This document shows, piece after piece, positions 35,999 through 43,602 of a stretch of DNA of 64,000 nucleotides. Positions within the stretch are counted from its first letter, which is position 1. Every line of letters starts with the position of its first letter. A model generated the notes under the pieces. That model saw only the letters and a list, made by a program, of their open reading frames with translations. It was not told where the DNA came from and did not search any database. The DNA lies in assembly GCA_004297935.1 (NCBI GenBank), contig SCRE01000005.1, forward strand, positions 1 through 64,000. The letters run 5' to 3'. This DNA comes from Microbacteriaceae bacterium (GTDB lineage Bacteria > Actinomycetota > Actinomycetes > Actinomycetales > Microbacteriaceae). Position numbers and translations under genes: made by a program.

Positions 35999-36760
35999 AT
36001 GAGTTATACCCACGGTCAATACCATCAGGACCAGTCGATCGCGAACTTGCTTGAGGACGTCGCCCGCGCCCACCGGATCCTGGAGCTGGAGGGTCACGGC
36101 GACATGTCGATGGGCCACCTCTCCCTGCGCGACCCATTCGGCCGCGGCCTGTGGCTGAAGCGCGGCAACCTGGCGCTCTCCGAAGTGGTGGGTGACGACT
36201 TCATCCTGATCGACTTCGACGGCAACGTACTGGAGGGTCAGGGCCTGCGCCACCTGGAGTGGCCACTCCACGCCGAGATCATGCGCGCCCGGCCGGACGT
36301 GAACGTGGTCGGCCACTCGCACGCCCACTACTCGACCGTCTTCGGCGCCACAGACCTGGAGCTCGGCCCCTACAACAACCACGGCGTCTGGTTTGCGAAG
36401 GAGGGCGTGCCGCGCTTCACCGACACGAGCCACATCGTCACCACCGTCGAGCTGGGTGTGGAGGTGGCGAAGCAGTTGGGTGCCGCGGAGGCGATCCTGC
36501 TGGAACACCACGGCATCGCCTTCGTCGGTGGCGACGTGACGCAGGCGACCCTCGCCGGCATCTTCCTGGAGTGGGCGGCCAAGTTCCAGCTGGACCTGGT
36601 CGCGAGCGGTGCGAAGTTCAGTCTGCCGGATCCGGCGGAGAGTGTAGAGAAGCTGCGTCGCATCTACCCGCCGAAAGCCCAGCGCAACTACTGGATGTAC
36701 TTCAACCGCAAGCTGGACCGGGTGGAGGCGGTGCAGGGCGTCGGCATCGCCTCGATGTGA
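35999..36760 (+). CDS. Class II aldolase-fold decarboxylase, probable 3-hydroxy-2-methylpyridine-4,5-dicarboxylate 4-decarboxylase
   Basis: 253 aa. Metal-binding His of 'NVVGHSHAHYSTVFGATD' and 'ILLEHHGIAFVGGDV', plus 'LELEGHGDMSMGHLSLRDP', define the class II aldolase/adducin fold. The M. loti decarboxylase of vitamin B6 degradation belongs to this fold and removes the 4-carboxylate to give the MHPCO substrate. Start ATG follows GGAGAGGAAG. Assignment to this step rests on the operon context and fold. Confidence 0.82.
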   Translation: MSYTHGQYHQDQSIANLLEDVARAHRILELEGHGDMSMGHLSLRDPFGRGLWLKRGNLALSEVVGDDFILIDFDGNVLEGQGLRHLEWPLHAEIMRARPDVNVVGHSHAHYSTVFGATDLELGPYNNHGVWFAKEGVPRFTDTSHIVTTVELGVEVAKQLGAAEAILLEHHGIAFVGGDVTQATLAGIFLEWAAKFQLDLVASGAKFSLPDPAESVEKLRRIYPPKAQRNYWMYFNRKLDRVEAVQGVGIASM

Positions 36761-36821
36761 CCCGCCGCGCTGTGACCCGCCACTCCCAGCCAACTCACCA
36801 CATTACAAAGGAGTAGAAATC

Positions 36822-37754
36822 ATGAGTCTTCCCACAGTTGCCACTGTCGTCGGATCCGGCACGATGGGCCCCGGCATCGCCGCCACCCTGAAGCGGGCCG
36901 GCGTGCAGGTGCGCGTGTATGACATCAGCATCGAAGCGCTCGCGCGCGCCGAGAAGACGTTCGCGATGGCCGAGAAGGTGCTCGAAGGCCTGGGTGGCGT
37001 GGCCGCGGAGGGCGGCTCCGTCGCCTTCCTCGACCAGCTCGACCCGGCACTCGACGGCACCGATTTCGTCATCGAAGCCGTGCCGGAGAAGTTGGAGCTC
37101 AAGGAGAGCGTCCACAGGCAGATCGAGGAGCGCGTCGGCACGGAGGTGATCATCGCCACTAACACCTCCGGTATCCCGATCACCACCATGGCCACGTCAC
37201 TGAAGAATCCGGGCCGCTTCGTCGGCATGCACTGGTCTAACCCGCCGCACCTGATCCCCATGATCGAAGTGATCCCCGGCGAGCAGACCGATGAGAAGGT
37301 CGTCGAGCGCGTCCGCGAGGTGGTGCGCGCATTCGGGTACCACCCCGTGCTGGAGAAAGAGATCGCCGGCTTCATCGAGAACCGTGTGCTCTACGCGATC
37401 ATGCGCGAATGCGTCGCGCTCGTGCAGGCGGGCATCGCCACGCAGGAGGACGTCGACACCTGCGTCAAGTGGGGTATCGGCTACAAGCTCTCCGTCGTGG
37501 GGCCGATGCGACTGCTCGACATGGCCGGTCTGGACATCTACCAGAGCGTCTCCAGCTACCTCAACAAGGAGCTGGACGCGAGCACGGATACCCCACAGAT
37601 CGTCAAGGACCTCATCGCCGACGGCAAGCTCGGCTTCAAGACCGAGGGCGGGATGTACTCCTACGGTCCCGGCGACGTGGACGCCACCCGCGTCGCGATC
37701 GTGCAGGGCCTGATCACGGCGCGCAAGGCGCTCGAGACGATCCCGTCCGTCTGA
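36822..37754 (+). CDS. 3-hydroxyacyl-CoA dehydrogenase-like enzyme, probable 5-formyl-3-hydroxy-2-methylpyridine-4-carboxylate 5-dehydrogenase
   Basis: 310 aa. N-terminal Rossmann domain 'TVVGSGTMGPGIAATLKRAGVQVRVYD', then 'FVIEAVPEKLELKESVH', 'TNTSGIPITTMA' and 'RFVGMHWSNPPHLIPMIEVIPG' (catalytic His) and a C-terminal helical domain. The M. loti FHMPC dehydrogenase is a known member of this fold and oxidises the 5-aldehyde with NAD+. The stop TGA opens a series of 14-bp TGATG repeats before the next gene. Confidence 0.8.
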   Translation: MSLPTVATVVGSGTMGPGIAATLKRAGVQVRVYDISIEALARAEKTFAMAEKVLEGLGGVAAEGGSVAFLDQLDPALDGTDFVIEAVPEKLELKESVHRQIEERVGTEVIIATNTSGIPITTMATSLKNPGRFVGMHWSNPPHLIPMIEVIPGEQTDEKVVERVREVVRAFGYHPVLEKEIAGFIENRVLYAIMRECVALVQAGIATQEDVDTCVKWGIGYKLSVVGPMRLLDMAGLDIYQSVSSYLNKELDASTDTPQIVKDLIADGKLGFKTEGGMYSYGPGDVDATRVAIVQGLITARKALETIPSV

Positions 37755-37806
37755 TGGTCACGCTCTGATGGTCACGCTCTGATGAATGCGCTCTGATGAA
37801 TACAGT
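37751..37806 (+). repeat. Tandem 14-bp repeats forming serial stop-start (TGATG) codons
   Basis: Four units, CTGATGGTCACGCT twice, then CTGATGAATGCGCT and CTGATGAATACAGT. Unit 1 holds the TGA of the dehydrogenase overlapping an ATG. Each of the first three ATGs reads four codons (MVTL, MVTL, MNAL) to a TGA that overlaps the next ATG; the fourth ATG (37796) opens the hydrolase. This gives a chain of termination-reinitiation events. Confidence 0.85.
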
Positions 37807-38632
37807 GGAGCGGGACGGCGAGAATCTCCGTCGCACTCGGCGTGCCGGCGTGGAGCTGGCGTTCCGGGTCTGCGGGGAGGGCATCCCGGTCGTCCTGCTG
37901 CACGGCACCTCCGCGAACTTCGCGGTGTGGGAGCCGGTCGCGACTGCGCTCGCCCCCCGGGCGACGGTGGTCACGCTCGACCAACGCGGCCACGGCCGCA
38001 GCGACAAGCCCGATGCGGGCTACGATGGCGCCGCCTTCGCGGACGACGTGGTCACGGTGCTGGATGCGCTGAACCTGCAGCGCGCGGTCATCGCCGGCCA
38101 CTCGCTCGGAGCGCGTAACGCCTGGGTGACAGCGGCACGGCATCCGCAGCGGGTGGCCGCAGTCGTCGCCGTCGACTACGTGCCGTACGTTGAGGCGAGG
38201 GTGCTGGACACCCTGCAGACGCGGGTCGCCTCGGGGAACCGCGTGTTCGCCGACGTCCCCGAGATCGAGGACTACCTGCAGAGGCGCTACCCGCGGATGC
38301 CCGCGAATGCGGTCGCGCGCCGTGCGCGCTGGGGTTACCGGCTGCGTGATGAGGGCGGCTGGGTGCCGCTGGCGACGCCGGCCGCACTGGAGCAGGTGGT
38401 CGAGGGGCTGCGCACCCCCTGGGACGAGGAGTTCCGCACGGTGCGCACGCCGATGACGTGCATGCGCGGCGTCGACAGTGCGATCGTCAGCCCGGCGGCT
38501 TGGGCACGGGCTCAGCAGGACCGACCCGATGCACGCTGGGTCGTGATCGACGACGCCGACCATTACGTGCCGGAGGAGCATCCGGACGCCGTCGTGGGGG
38601 AGATCCTCCGGATACTCGACGGCATCGACTAG
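37796..38632 (+). CDS. Alpha/beta hydrolase, probable (E)-2-(acetamidomethylene)succinate hydrolase
   Basis: 278 aa. Oxyanion segment 'PVVLLHGTSANFAVW', nucleophile elbow 'AVIAGHSLGARNAWVTAARHP' (Ser), acid region 'TCMRGVDSAIVSP' and His of 'VVIDDADHYVPEEHP' form a complete triad. In vitamin B6 pathway I the last step hydrolyses acetamidomethylene-succinate to succinate semialdehyde, acetate, ammonia and CO2 with an enzyme of this fold. Position after the MHPCO and dehydrogenase genes supports that role. Confidence 0.82.
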   Translation: MNTVERDGENLRRTRRAGVELAFRVCGEGIPVVLLHGTSANFAVWEPVATALAPRATVVTLDQRGHGRSDKPDAGYDGAAFADDVVTVLDALNLQRAVIAGHSLGARNAWVTAARHPQRVAAVVAVDYVPYVEARVLDTLQTRVASGNRVFADVPEIEDYLQRRYPRMPANAVARRARWGYRLRDEGGWVPLATPAALEQVVEGLRTPWDEEFRTVRTPMTCMRGVDSAIVSPAAWARAQQDRPDARWVVIDDADHYVPEEHPDAVVGEILRILDGID

Positions 38633-38652
38633 CTAAGGATAAGGAACACACC

Positions 38653-39108
38653 ATGCCCCTCTTCAACGGTTCGCTCGCGGTTGCGAGCCCGACCATCGCC
38701 GCCCTGGCGCCGATCCCGGAGAACCACTCGGCCGACGGCGGCAACGTCGCCCCGGCGATCACCTTCTCGGGCGCGCCGCAGGGTACTGTGGAGTTCGCGC
38801 TGATCTGCCACGACCCGGACGCGCCGCTTCCGAGCGGCTTCACGCACTGGACCGTATACGGCATCCCAGCTGGCGCCTCCGGCGTCGAGCTGTCAGCCGA
38901 GGGCGTGCGCGAGGGCCCGAGCGGCATCGGCGGTCACGGTTGGACGGGGCCACAGCCGCCAGTCGGACACGGGCCGCACCACTATTATTTCTGGCTGTAT
39001 GCGCTGAACCGCCACGTAGACGGCGAGCCGACGCGTGAGGAGTTCCTGCGCGACTACGCGGATGCGGTGATCGAGCAGGCGCGCCTCGTCGGCACTTTCG
39101 AGCGCTGA
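38653..39108 (+). CDS. YbhB/YbcL (PEBP) family protein
   Basis: 151 aa from ATG 38653 (AAGGAACAC upstream). The phosphatidylethanolamine-binding-protein fold shows in 'ITFSGAPQGTVEFALICHDPDAPLPSGFTHWTVYGIP' and 'GIGGHGWTGPQPPVGHGPHHYYFWLYAL'. Biochemical role of bacterial members is unclear. It is co-directional and closely spaced within the B6 operon, so a pathway role (binding an intermediate?) is possible but unproven. Confidence 0.88.
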   Translation: MPLFNGSLAVASPTIAALAPIPENHSADGGNVAPAITFSGAPQGTVEFALICHDPDAPLPSGFTHWTVYGIPAGASGVELSAEGVREGPSGIGGHGWTGPQPPVGHGPHHYYFWLYALNRHVDGEPTREEFLRDYADAVIEQARLVGTFER

Positions 39109-39115
39109 GCCGGCC

Positions 39116-39547
39116 GTGGCTGAGAACGACGAGGTCGACCCGGAGGCGCAGGCCTACGTCGACGACATGGCGCGGGCGCGCGGCTACGTGCTCGATTACC
39201 ACAAAGTGATGGCGCGGCATGACTTCGAGGTGCTGAAGGCAGCCAACGGCCTCGTGTCGGCGGCATATTTGAATGAGCGGTCACTGGACCGCCGTACGAA
39301 GGAGTTGCTGTTCGTCCTGAGCCTGACTGTGCTGCGCGCGCCGCGCGGCCAGCTGGAGAGTCACATCCGCGTCGCCTTGGACATGGGCGTGAGCGCTCAG
39401 GAGATCCTGGAGGCGATCGAGATTGCGCTTCCGGAGGCCGGCGTCGTCGCCTTCCAGCACGGCTTCGAGGTCTGGAAGGACGTGGTGGGTGCCACCGGAG
39501 TCGAGCCGACCGTCCGTGCCCACGACGCCGGTAGCGCGCTCGGCTGA
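39116..39547 (+). CDS. Carboxymuconolactone decarboxylase-like protein without CxxC
   Basis: 143 aa, GTG start 7 bp after the PEBP gene. The CMD/AhpD core appears in 'RRTKELLFVLSLTVLRAPRGQLESHIRVALDMGVSAQEILEAIEIALPEAG'. AhpD-type enzymes carry CxxC before the His; here the corresponding stretch reads 'RGQLESH', so peroxidase activity is unlikely and a decarboxylase or isomerase role is more likely. Last gene of the forward B6 operon. Confidence 0.82.
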   Translation: MAENDEVDPEAQAYVDDMARARGYVLDYHKVMARHDFEVLKAANGLVSAAYLNERSLDRRTKELLFVLSLTVLRAPRGQLESHIRVALDMGVSAQEILEAIEIALPEAGVVAFQHGFEVWKDVVGATGVEPTVRAHDAGSALG

Positions 39548-39619
39548 CAAACCCCGGCGGGGTGCGAGAACGGGATGGCGAGGCGCAGCACGCGGAACTT
39601 TCCTCAAATCGCCGAACCT

Positions 39620-39670
39620 GAGTTCTCCCAAGACCCGAGTTCGCCCAAGACCCGTGTTCTCCCAAGAACT
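39620..39670. repeat. Tandem repeat, 17-bp unit x3, between convergent genes
   Basis: Units GAGTTCTCCCAAGACCC, GAGTTCGCCCAAGACCC and GTGTTCTCCCAAGAACT sit between the CMD-like gene and the stop of the convergent GMC gene. No strong stem is seen in the array; it may be part of a bidirectional termination region, which also has ACCCCGGCGGGGT at 39552-39564. Confidence 0.8.
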
Positions 39671-39672
39671 GT

Positions 39673-41232
39673 CTAGTGCTGCGCGGCGAAGGATTCCGCC
39701 ACGGCCAGGACTGCGGCGTGTACCGGCCCCGTCGTGATCGACGGGAAGACGGAGGCGTCGACCACGGAGAGGTTGTCGAGGCCGCGGAAGCGTAGCGACG
39801 GGTCGACCACGGAGTCATCATCGGCGCCCATCCGGCAGGTGCCGACCGGATGGTGGTGGGTGATCGCGGCGCGGGCGATGAAGGCGTCGAGGGCCGCCGG
39901 ATCGGAAGCTGCTGTGCCGGAGATCGACGGGCCGGGGAGCAGCTCCTCTGCGCGCCACTCGGCCATCGCCTCGGAGTGGCCGACGAGGCGGGCGAACTCG
40001 AGAGCGCGTCGGAAAAGGGTGCGGTCGTGCTCGGTCAACAGATATGCGGGGTCGATGATGGGGGCATCGTCGACATCCGGGCCGGTGATGCGCAGGGCGC
40101 CGCGGCTCGTCGGGTGAGTGACGCCGAACAGCAGGGTGTAACCGCCGTCCTCACCCAGGTCTGCAGCCGCTGAGGCGTACCGTTCCGAGACGCTCGGTGC
40201 GACCACGCAGCCGACCACCACCTCCGGTATCCCCGACGCCCCGGGCCCGTCTTCCGCGAGATACGTCATCGACTCGGAGAGCTGCAGTCGCGTCGGCGGC
40301 ACCCGCCGCCGCGAGCGGTAGAGGTTGCCTGCACCGAGCAGGTGGTCATGCAGATTGCGGCCCACCTCCCGGCACTCCAGCACGACCGGGACGCCGGCGG
40401 CGGCCAGAACTTCCGGGTCGCCGATTCCGGAGCGCATGAGGAGCAGCGGATCGCTGATCGCGCCCGCCGCGAGGATGACCTCATCCGCCTCGAGGGTCTC
40501 CAGGTGCCCGGCCCGGCTCAGCTCGACGCCGCGCACCGCGCCATCCCTCACAACCAGGCGGTGCACGAGCGTGTGGTCCCGCACGTCGAGATTGGGTCGC
40601 GCGAGCACGGGAGCAGAGAGGTAGGCGTCGGCGGCGGTCACGCGCCTGCCATTCTCGATGGTCAGCGAGTTGGGTGTCGCGCCGATCATGCTGCCGTGAT
40701 TGTGGTCGTGGATGCGGGGGACGCCCAGCGACTCCCACGCCGCCAGATAGCTTCCGACCAGCGGGCTCGAGAGCCCCTCATCGGGCAGCAGTACCGGTAG
40801 CGGACCGTCGCCGCCGTGGAACTCGTCCGCGGCGCCGGAGAAGCGCTCGAGTGCACGGAAGTGCGGCAGCAGAGCATGCCACGACCAGCGTTCGTCGCCC
40901 GTGACCTCCACCCAGGCGGCGAAGTCGGAGGCGTCACCGCGCATGTGCGCCATGGCGTGCAGGTTGCTGGACCCGCCGAGCCCGCGACCGCGCGGCCATG
41001 GCATCCGGCGTCCGTCCAGGCCCGGCTGTGGCGTGGTCGTGTACGCCCAGTCGTAGTCACGGCCCTGAATGAATGGCCAGCGCTCCGGTCGGGCGACCTC
41101 CGGATCCGTGATCCGAGTCCCCGCCTCCGCTAGTGTGACGCGCCTGCCGGGATCAGCGCTGAGGCGGTTCGCCAGGACCGCGCCCGACGAACCGCCCCCG
41201 ACGATGAGGACGTCCGCACCCGACAGTGTCAC
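39673..41232 (-). CDS. GMC-family FAD oxidoreductase, probable pyridoxine 4-oxidase
   Basis: 519 aa from GTG 41232, which has GGAGGG 4-9 bp upstream; the longer track start is rejected. FAD site 'VLIVGGGSSGAVLANRL', GMC signature 1 'GRGLGGSSNLHAMAHMRGDASDFAAW' and the C-terminal active-site region 'THHHPVGTCRMG' plus 'NLSVVDASVFPSITTGPVHAAVLAVAE'. Pyridoxine 4-oxidase of M. loti is a GMC enzyme and oxidises pyridoxine to pyridoxal. The other candidate step is 4-pyridoxate dehydrogenase, since only one GMC gene is present. Confidence 0.8.
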   Translation of the reverse strand: MTLSGADVLIVGGGSSGAVLANRLSADPGRRVTLAEAGTRITDPEVARPERWPFIQGRDYDWAYTTTPQPGLDGRRMPWPRGRGLGGSSNLHAMAHMRGDASDFAAWVEVTGDERWSWHALLPHFRALERFSGAADEFHGGDGPLPVLLPDEGLSSPLVGSYLAAWESLGVPRIHDHNHGSMIGATPNSLTIENGRRVTAADAYLSAPVLARPNLDVRDHTLVHRLVVRDGAVRGVELSRAGHLETLEADEVILAAGAISDPLLLMRSGIGDPEVLAAAGVPVVLECREVGRNLHDHLLGAGNLYRSRRRVPPTRLQLSESMTYLAEDGPGASGIPEVVVGCVVAPSVSERYASAAADLGEDGGYTLLFGVTHPTSRGALRITGPDVDDAPIIDPAYLLTEHDRTLFRRALEFARLVGHSEAMAEWRAEELLPGPSISGTAASDPAALDAFIARAAITHHHPVGTCRMGADDDSVVDPSLRFRGLDNLSVVDASVFPSITTGPVHAAVLAVAESFAAQH

Positions 41233-41245
41233 AAACCCTCCGCGC

Positions 41246-41980
41246 TCAGTTGCGCGTATGGCCGCCATCGACCACCAGGGTCTGACCGGTGATCCAGCCT
41301 GCCTCCTCCGAGGCGAGGAAGGCGACGGCAGGGGCGATGTCCTGCGGCAGTCCTCGGCGGTCGAACGCCTGCGCAGGCACCACGTAGTCGAAGCCGCCCG
41401 CGTGTGGCCCGGACATCACGCCTTCGCTCGCGGTGAGGCCCGGCGCGACTGCGTTCACGGTGATCCCGTTCTTGCCCACCTCGCCGGCGAGCGCGCGTAC
41501 GAGTCCGATGGAGGCGCCCTTCGTCGCCACGTAGTGGGCACAGTTCGGGGTGCCTGCCACGAAGGTATTGGAGGCGATGTTGACGATACGGCCGTAGCCG
41601 GCCTTCGCCATCTCGTCGCCGACCGCGCGGATCATGAGGAAGAGGCCGTCGAGGTTCACCGCCATCACGCGACGCCACTCCTCGAAGCTGATGTCCTCCC
41701 ACGCCACGAACGGGACGATGGCTGCGTTGTTGACCAGGATGTCGATCCGCCCGAACCTCTGCATGGCTTCCGCGGTGAGCGCCGTGACCTGTTCCGGGTC
41801 GCTCACATCCACGCGGATCGCATGCCCGTCGATTTCCGTGGCGACTTTCTGCGCACCTTCCAGGTTGAGGTCTGCGACGACGACCCGGTGGCCGTGTTTC
41901 GCGAGTTCCCGGGCGATGGCCGCGCCGATGCCCTGCGCGGCTCCGGTGACGATCGCCACCCGCTGTGCTGAATCCGTCAT
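41246..41980 (-). CDS. Short-chain dehydrogenase, probable pyridoxal 4-dehydrogenase
   Basis: 244 aa. Cofactor motif 'VTGAAQGIGAAIARELAKHG', 'NNAAIV', catalytic Ser region 'IVNIASNTF' and 'HYVATKGAS' (YxxxK) are complete; Asp after beta2 ('VVVADLN') indicates NAD+. In the B6 pathway an SDR oxidises pyridoxal (hemiacetal) to 4-pyridoxolactone. It lies between the GMC and lactonase genes on one minus-strand operon, which matches consecutive pathway steps. Confidence 0.83.
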   Translation of the reverse strand: MTDSAQRVAIVTGAAQGIGAAIARELAKHGHRVVVADLNLEGAQKVATEIDGHAIRVDVSDPEQVTALTAEAMQRFGRIDILVNNAAIVPFVAWEDISFEEWRRVMAVNLDGLFLMIRAVGDEMAKAGYGRIVNIASNTFVAGTPNCAHYVATKGASIGLVRALAGEVGKNGITVNAVAPGLTASEGVMSGPHAGGFDYVVPAQAFDRRGLPQDIAPAVAFLASEEAGWITGQTLVVDGGHTRN

Positions 41981-42025
41981 GTGGTCTGCTCCGTTCTTTC
42001 GTCGTTGACCGGGTCGGCGCCGTGC

Positions 42026-42802
42026 TTAGCTGCCGCCGTAGTACGCGGGGGCCAGTTTCCAGCTGAGAAACGGCTCCATCTCGTGCGAGGGGTATACGTC
42101 GGCGCCGCGGGTGCGCGCAAGGTACTTGAGGCGCCGGATCGACTCCAGCGAGTCGGTGGGGTCGTTGTGGAAGCCGCCCACGATCTCGTCGCTGAGGGTC
42201 CGCTCTGTGTAGGCGGCATCGCCGGCGAAGAGCATCGAGGGCTCCTTCTCGAACTCCACGAGCATCGAGTAGTGCCCCACCGTGTGGCCGGGGGTCTCGA
42301 AGAGGTGCACGCCGGGGGCTATCTCGTAGTCTCCGGAGATCGGCTGGTATTTAACGCCCTCGTGATCGAAGGAGAGGTCCGAGTAGCCGAGGCGCTCGAA
42401 GGACTCCGGCACTTTGGCGTGTCGCAGCTCCTCCTTGTGCACGAGGGTGACCGCGTTCGTCAGATACTTGTTGCCACCCACGTGGTCGAAGTGGAAGTGC
42501 GAGTTGACGACGATGTCCACGTCCTCCGGCTCGTAGCCGCAGAGCGCGAGCTGGCCGGGGATGGTCTGTTCGGGCGTCTGCTCCGGCAGCTCGAACGGCA
42601 GCACCCGGTTGGTGTGCTCCAGGTCGAAGCCGGTGTCGAAGAGGATCAGCGCGTTCGGATGCTCCACCAGCACGCTGTAGACGGGGAACCGCACCGGGGT
42701 CCCCGGGTCGATGTGCCAGAACACATCTGACTTGTCGATGACGAGGGTCCCGCCGTCGAGTAGATAAACCTTGGGGTCAGCCACGTTGCCTCCCGGCGTC
42801 AT
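42026..42802 (-). CDS. MBL-fold lactonase, probable 4-pyridoxolactonase
   Basis: 258 aa. Zinc motif 'VVNSHFHFDHVGGNKYLT' (HxHxDH), 'FETPGHTVGHYSML' and 'LFAGDAAYTERTL' define an AHL-lactonase-like metallo-beta-lactamase fold. 4-pyridoxolactonase, which opens the lactone to 4-pyridoxic acid, is a member of this fold. First gene of the divergent minus-strand operon lactonase-SDR-GMC. Confidence 0.83.
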   Translation of the reverse strand: MTPGGNVADPKVYLLDGGTLVIDKSDVFWHIDPGTPVRFPVYSVLVEHPNALILFDTGFDLEHTNRVLPFELPEQTPEQTIPGQLALCGYEPEDVDIVVNSHFHFDHVGGNKYLTNAVTLVHKEELRHAKVPESFERLGYSDLSFDHEGVKYQPISGDYEIAPGVHLFETPGHTVGHYSMLVEFEKEPSMLFAGDAAYTERTLSDEIVGGFHNDPTDSLESIRRLKYLARTRGADVYPSHEMEPFLSWKLAPAYYGGS

Positions 42803-42823
42803 TGTTTTATATGTCGTTAATTG

Positions 42824-42838
42824 ATTGTCACATTATGA
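42824..42838. promoter_or_regulatory. Candidate operator upstream of the lactonase operon
   Basis: ATTGTCACATTATGA; its complement contains ATGTGACAA, identical over 9 bp to the site at the MHPCO promoter. It is 22 bp upstream of the lactonase start in an AT-rich spacer ('GTTTTATATGTCGTTAATTG'). Confidence 0.4.
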
Positions 42839-42908
42839 GAGCAAATGAGCAGTGTCAAGAGTCCGATGCGAGTGACGCGACCGGAATCTCGGAACCGAAC
42901 GACGGTAC

Positions 42909-43433
42909 TCAAGGAGCCGGAGTCGGAAACGGCGTGGGCGGTGGTGAGGCGAGTCTCGGCCCGTCTTCGAACCGCGGCTCTGCGGAGTAGTACGCCCAGC
43001 GGTAACACCCGGTGAGCATCGGGCTCTTGTAGAAGTCGCCGATGCAGGTCATGTCCTTGTAGCGCGCCGTCCTTCCCTCCTTGTAGTGCACACGGCAGAG
43101 GACACTGAAGACTCCGACCGGCGCCGAGCCACCAAGAAGGTGCTGCGACGGCGTCCAGCAGTCGACGCCGGTCACAGTGCCGTCGATCTCCGCGCTGCCC
43201 GCGGCGGCACGACTCAACTGTTTGCCGGCCTCGGTATCGCGCAGAGACATCGGTGCCGCAGCAGTCGGTGTCGCCGAGGAAATACTCGCGGGATGCCCGG
43301 GCTCACCCGTTCCGCCGGAGGCGCAGCCAGAGAGGATCACGGCAATTGCTGCCAACAGCACCAACGGACTCTTTGTGGATCTGCTGATGGTCGTTCCTCC
43401 TCCGTGAGTACCGACGAGCATCGCTCGGATCAC
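42909..43433 (-). CDS. Small secreted lipoprotein of unknown function
   Basis: 174 aa as the ORF; signal region 'SPLVLLAAIAVILSGCASGG' has a lipobox. The mature part carries four Cys ('GVDCWTP', 'SVLCRVHY', 'DMTCIGDF', 'TGCYRWAYY') and a Pro-rich tail. The upstream ATGs give an odd 16-residue extension before the signal peptide, while AGGAGG lies just before an ATC codon exactly where a lipoprotein would naturally start, so the true start is uncertain. Not recognised as a family; lies between the lactonase operon and the BMP importer. Confidence 0.6.
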   Translation of the reverse strand: MIRAMLVGTHGGGTTISRSTKSPLVLLAAIAVILSGCASGGTGEPGHPASISSATPTAAAPMSLRDTEAGKQLSRAAAGSAEIDGTVTGVDCWTPSQHLLGGSAPVGVFSVLCRVHYKEGRTARYKDMTCIGDFYKSPMLTGCYRWAYYSAEPRFEDGPRLASPPPTPFPTPAP

Positions 43434-43469
43434 GGGATCGTATCATTCCAAAGCTGAGACGCAGAAGCG

Positions 43470-43520
43470 TTGACACCGTAGTAACAATCTCATAATATCA
43501 AACAAGTCTCGCATACTGTG
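43470..43520 (+). promoter_or_regulatory. Promoter of the BMP/ABC importer operon with inverted repeat
   Basis: -35 TTGACA (43470-43475), 17-bp spacer, -10 TAATAT (43493-43498): close to consensus. Just downstream TCTC-GCATACTGT-GAGA (43507-43523) is an inverted repeat at about +5 to +20, a place where a repressor such as the local IclR protein could act. Confidence 0.6.
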
Positions 43521-43602
43521 AGAACAACTTGGAGTGCTCCGCCGTTCGATACGGCGGGACAGCGTAGTCCCGAGAGGTCAATCCAGAAGGGGAGTATCCG
43601 TT

